Positions 62,592 through 64,000 of a stretch of DNA of 64,000 bases are shown one piece after another (position 1 is the stretch's first letter; each line of letters begins with the position of its first letter). The notes beneath the pieces are model-generated. The model had not been told where the DNA came from. It did not search any database and worked only from the letters and a program-made list of their open reading frames with translations. The position numbers were made by a program, and so were the translations under genes. Origin of the DNA: Flagellimonas hadalis (lineage in GTDB: Bacteria; Bacteroidota; Bacteroidia; Flavobacteriales; Flavobacteriaceae); the NCBI RefSeq assembly GCF_007785775.2, contig NZ_VNIK02000001.1, positions 670,678 through 734,677 on the forward strand. Direction: 5' to 3'.

Positions 62592-64000
62592 ATGAAAAAA
62601 TATTTCTTTCTATTGGGCGTTGCCTTGATCTTTTCTGCTTGTAGCAATGACGACGGAATCAAGAACGGCCCCACTCCAAACCCTGACCCAGACGCCGATG
62701 TGACAGCCCAGAACTTTATGTGGCAAGCCATGAACCTTTGGTATTTTTGGCAAGGTGAAGTCGCTGATCTAGCGGATGACCGGTTTTCTTCGGATGCTGA
62801 ATACACGGCTTTTTTGGAATCCTATACCGATCCTGAAAATTTTTATTATAGTATTTGCAACAAACATAGTCGGATAGTTGGTACTGAAGCTGCCATAGAT
62901 CGTTTCAGCTTTGGAGATGATGACTACAAAGAATTGGTAAGCAGTCTTTCCGGCGTATCCAAAAGTAATGGGTTGGAGTTCAATTTGATGTACAAATATG
63001 CAAACGGGAATGAAATCTTTGGATACGTATTGTATGTACTTCCTGATTCCAATGCTTCTGGCGCCGATATTGTCCGAGGGGAAATGTTTACCCGTGTCAA
63101 TGGTGTGCAACTAACGGACAGCAACTATATCAATTTGTTATTTGGCTCCAACGACACCTATACGTTGGGCATGGCACACATAGAAAACGGTGATTTTGTG
63201 AATGACAGTAAAGAAGTTACCCTGACCAAAGTGGCCAATCAAGTAGAAAATCCTATTTTGGTAGCCAAAACGCTGGACGTAAATGGCACTAAGGTAGCCT
63301 ATTTGATGTACAACCGTTTTTTGAGCAGTTTTGACGAACAACTCAATCAGGCCTTTGCACAGTTTAAAGCGGAAGGGGCCACCGAACTCGTACTGGATAT
63401 GCGCTACAATCCCGGTGGCAATGTGAACACTTCACGCCTCTTGGCCAGTATGATCTATGGCACCCACACCGATGAAGTTTATATAAAACAACGATGGAAC
63501 GATAAAGTCCAAGCCCAATTGACCAATGAATTTTTGACCGATTATTTTGCCAATACCACGGGCACGACCAGCATCAACACCCTTAACCTAAGCAGGGTCT
63601 TTGTATTGGCCACCAACGATTCGGCCTCAGCCAGCGAACTGGTGATGAACGGATTGGCACCTCATATGGAAGTCATCCACATTGGTGAGACCACTAGAGG
63701 TAAAAATGAATTTTCCATAACCTTGGTGGACGATCCGGATAATACCTTTGTTTATAATAGTAACCGTGAGGACAAAATCAACCCAAACAATAGTTGGGGT
63801 CTCCAACCTTTGGTTGGACGTAATGAAAATGCAGCTGGGTTTTCCGATTACACCAGCGGCCTGGTTCCCGATATTGAGTTGGCAGAAGACATTACCAACT
63901 TGGGTATTTTAGGAGAAATGGATGAACCTTTACTGGCCCGTGCTTTGTTAGAAATCTCAGGAGGATCTGCCAAAATGGACTTTACTGTTGAAATGCCGGC
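62592..64000 (+). CDS. S41 family peptidase lipoprotein (3' end beyond window)
   Basis: Read by hand because it runs off the right edge; 469 codons are visible. The lipoprotein signal is MKKYFFLLGVALIFSACSNDDG, and the S-N-D-D-G after the cysteine fits surface export. A PDZ-like part lies at about 115-190 (GLEFNLMYKYANGNEIFGYVLYVLPDSNASGADIVRGEMFTRVNG, in parts). The tail-specific protease core follows: TELVLDMRYNPGGNVNTSRLL (about 258-278) and the catalytic serine in ATNDSASASELVMNGL (about 338-353). C-terminal processing peptidases of this lipidated type are frequent in Bacteroidota; the substrate is unknown. Divergent from the sigma operon. Confidence 0.92.
   Translation, partial: MKKYFFLLGVALIFSACSNDDGIKNGPTPNPDPDADVTAQNFMWQAMNLWYFWQGEVADLADDRFSSDAEYTAFLESYTDPENFYYSICNKHSRIVGTEAAIDRFSFGDDDYKELVSSLSGVSKSNGLEFNLMYKYANGNEIFGYVLYVLPDSNASGADIVRGEMFTRVNGVQLTDSNYINLLFGSNDTYTLGMAHIENGDFVNDSKEVTLTKVANQVENPILVAKTLDVNGTKVAYLMYNRFLSSFDEQLNQAFAQFKAEGATELVLDMRYNPGGNVNTSRLLASMIYGTHTDEVYIKQRWNDKVQAQLTNEFLTDYFANTTGTTSINTLNLSRVFVLATNDSASASELVMNGLAPHMEVIHIGETTRGKNEFSITLVDDPDNTFVYNSNREDKINPNNSWGLQPLVGRNENAAGFSDYTSGLVPDIELAEDITNLGILGEMDEPLLARALLEISGGSAKMDFTVEMP

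Overview
The window looks like a chromosomal segment of a marine-type Flavobacteriaceae bacterium (Bacteroidota), plausibly close to Muricauda/Flagellimonas; the genus is inference. The signs are a SusC-like TonB receptor paired with a DUF4249 lipoprotein, DUF4294/DUF6495/DUF4252 proteins, a fused SerB-SerA enzyme, lipoprotein signals of the C-S/G-K-D-D type, few Shine-Dalgarno sequences and many Bacteroidota-type -7 boxes (TAnnTTTG). I saw no tRNA, rRNA, CRISPR array, prophage, transposase or toxin/defence island. Most of the window is ordinary housekeeping DNA.

Layout. 1-5.2 kb: ligA (cut by the left edge), prmC and an acetyltransferase, divergent from ribD, a HAD hydrolase and an EamA transporter. 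5.4-7.5 kb: a large DUF285/BspA-like surface lipoprotein. 7.5-19.9 kb: yigZ, a thioesterase, dnaA with a phosphatase and an RsmI-like methylase, a cell-wall block (lysozyme-like protein, mltG, dapF), an HtrA protease, a long GAPDH, trmD and rplS. 20-20.5 kb: a gene-free stretch with an orphan terminator and a possible small RNA. 20.5-30.6 kb: monomeric isocitrate dehydrogenase, TonB receptor/DUF4249 pair, GntP permease, M42 peptidase, NUDIX hydrolase. 30.6-35 kb: hisS with an AT-rich insert, the rpsF-rpsR-rplI operon and a LytTR regulator. 35-39.7 kb: operon nadC-brkB-DUF2147-priA. 39.8-42.2 kb: a dense block of short word-like repeats, then a second DUF285 lipoprotein. 42.5-55.3 kb: rlmH, serB-serA fusion, rdgB, DEAD-box helicase, GH13 amylase, small stress-type genes, nhaA-sirtuin pair. 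55.3-64 kb: purB group, hydrolase, mscS, an ECF sigma operon with two DUF4252 proteins, and an S41 peptidase cut by the right edge.

What stands out. (1) Both DUF285 lipoprotein genes carry, at similar distance upstream, three CCRTCA-type hexamers exactly 21 bp apart, which looks like a phased regulator-binding array; a LytTR-type regulator is one candidate. (2) A vocabulary of 6-8 bp quasi-tandem words recurs in many intergenic regions and has also entered the prmC reading frame twice. (3) hisS contains an in-frame insert of about 90 codons at about 27% GC. (4) An ECF-type promoter precedes the sigma factor gene. (5) Several genes have a -7 box only about 4 bases before a start codon, suggesting leaderless mRNAs. 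These are readings of the sequence without alignment or database searches.
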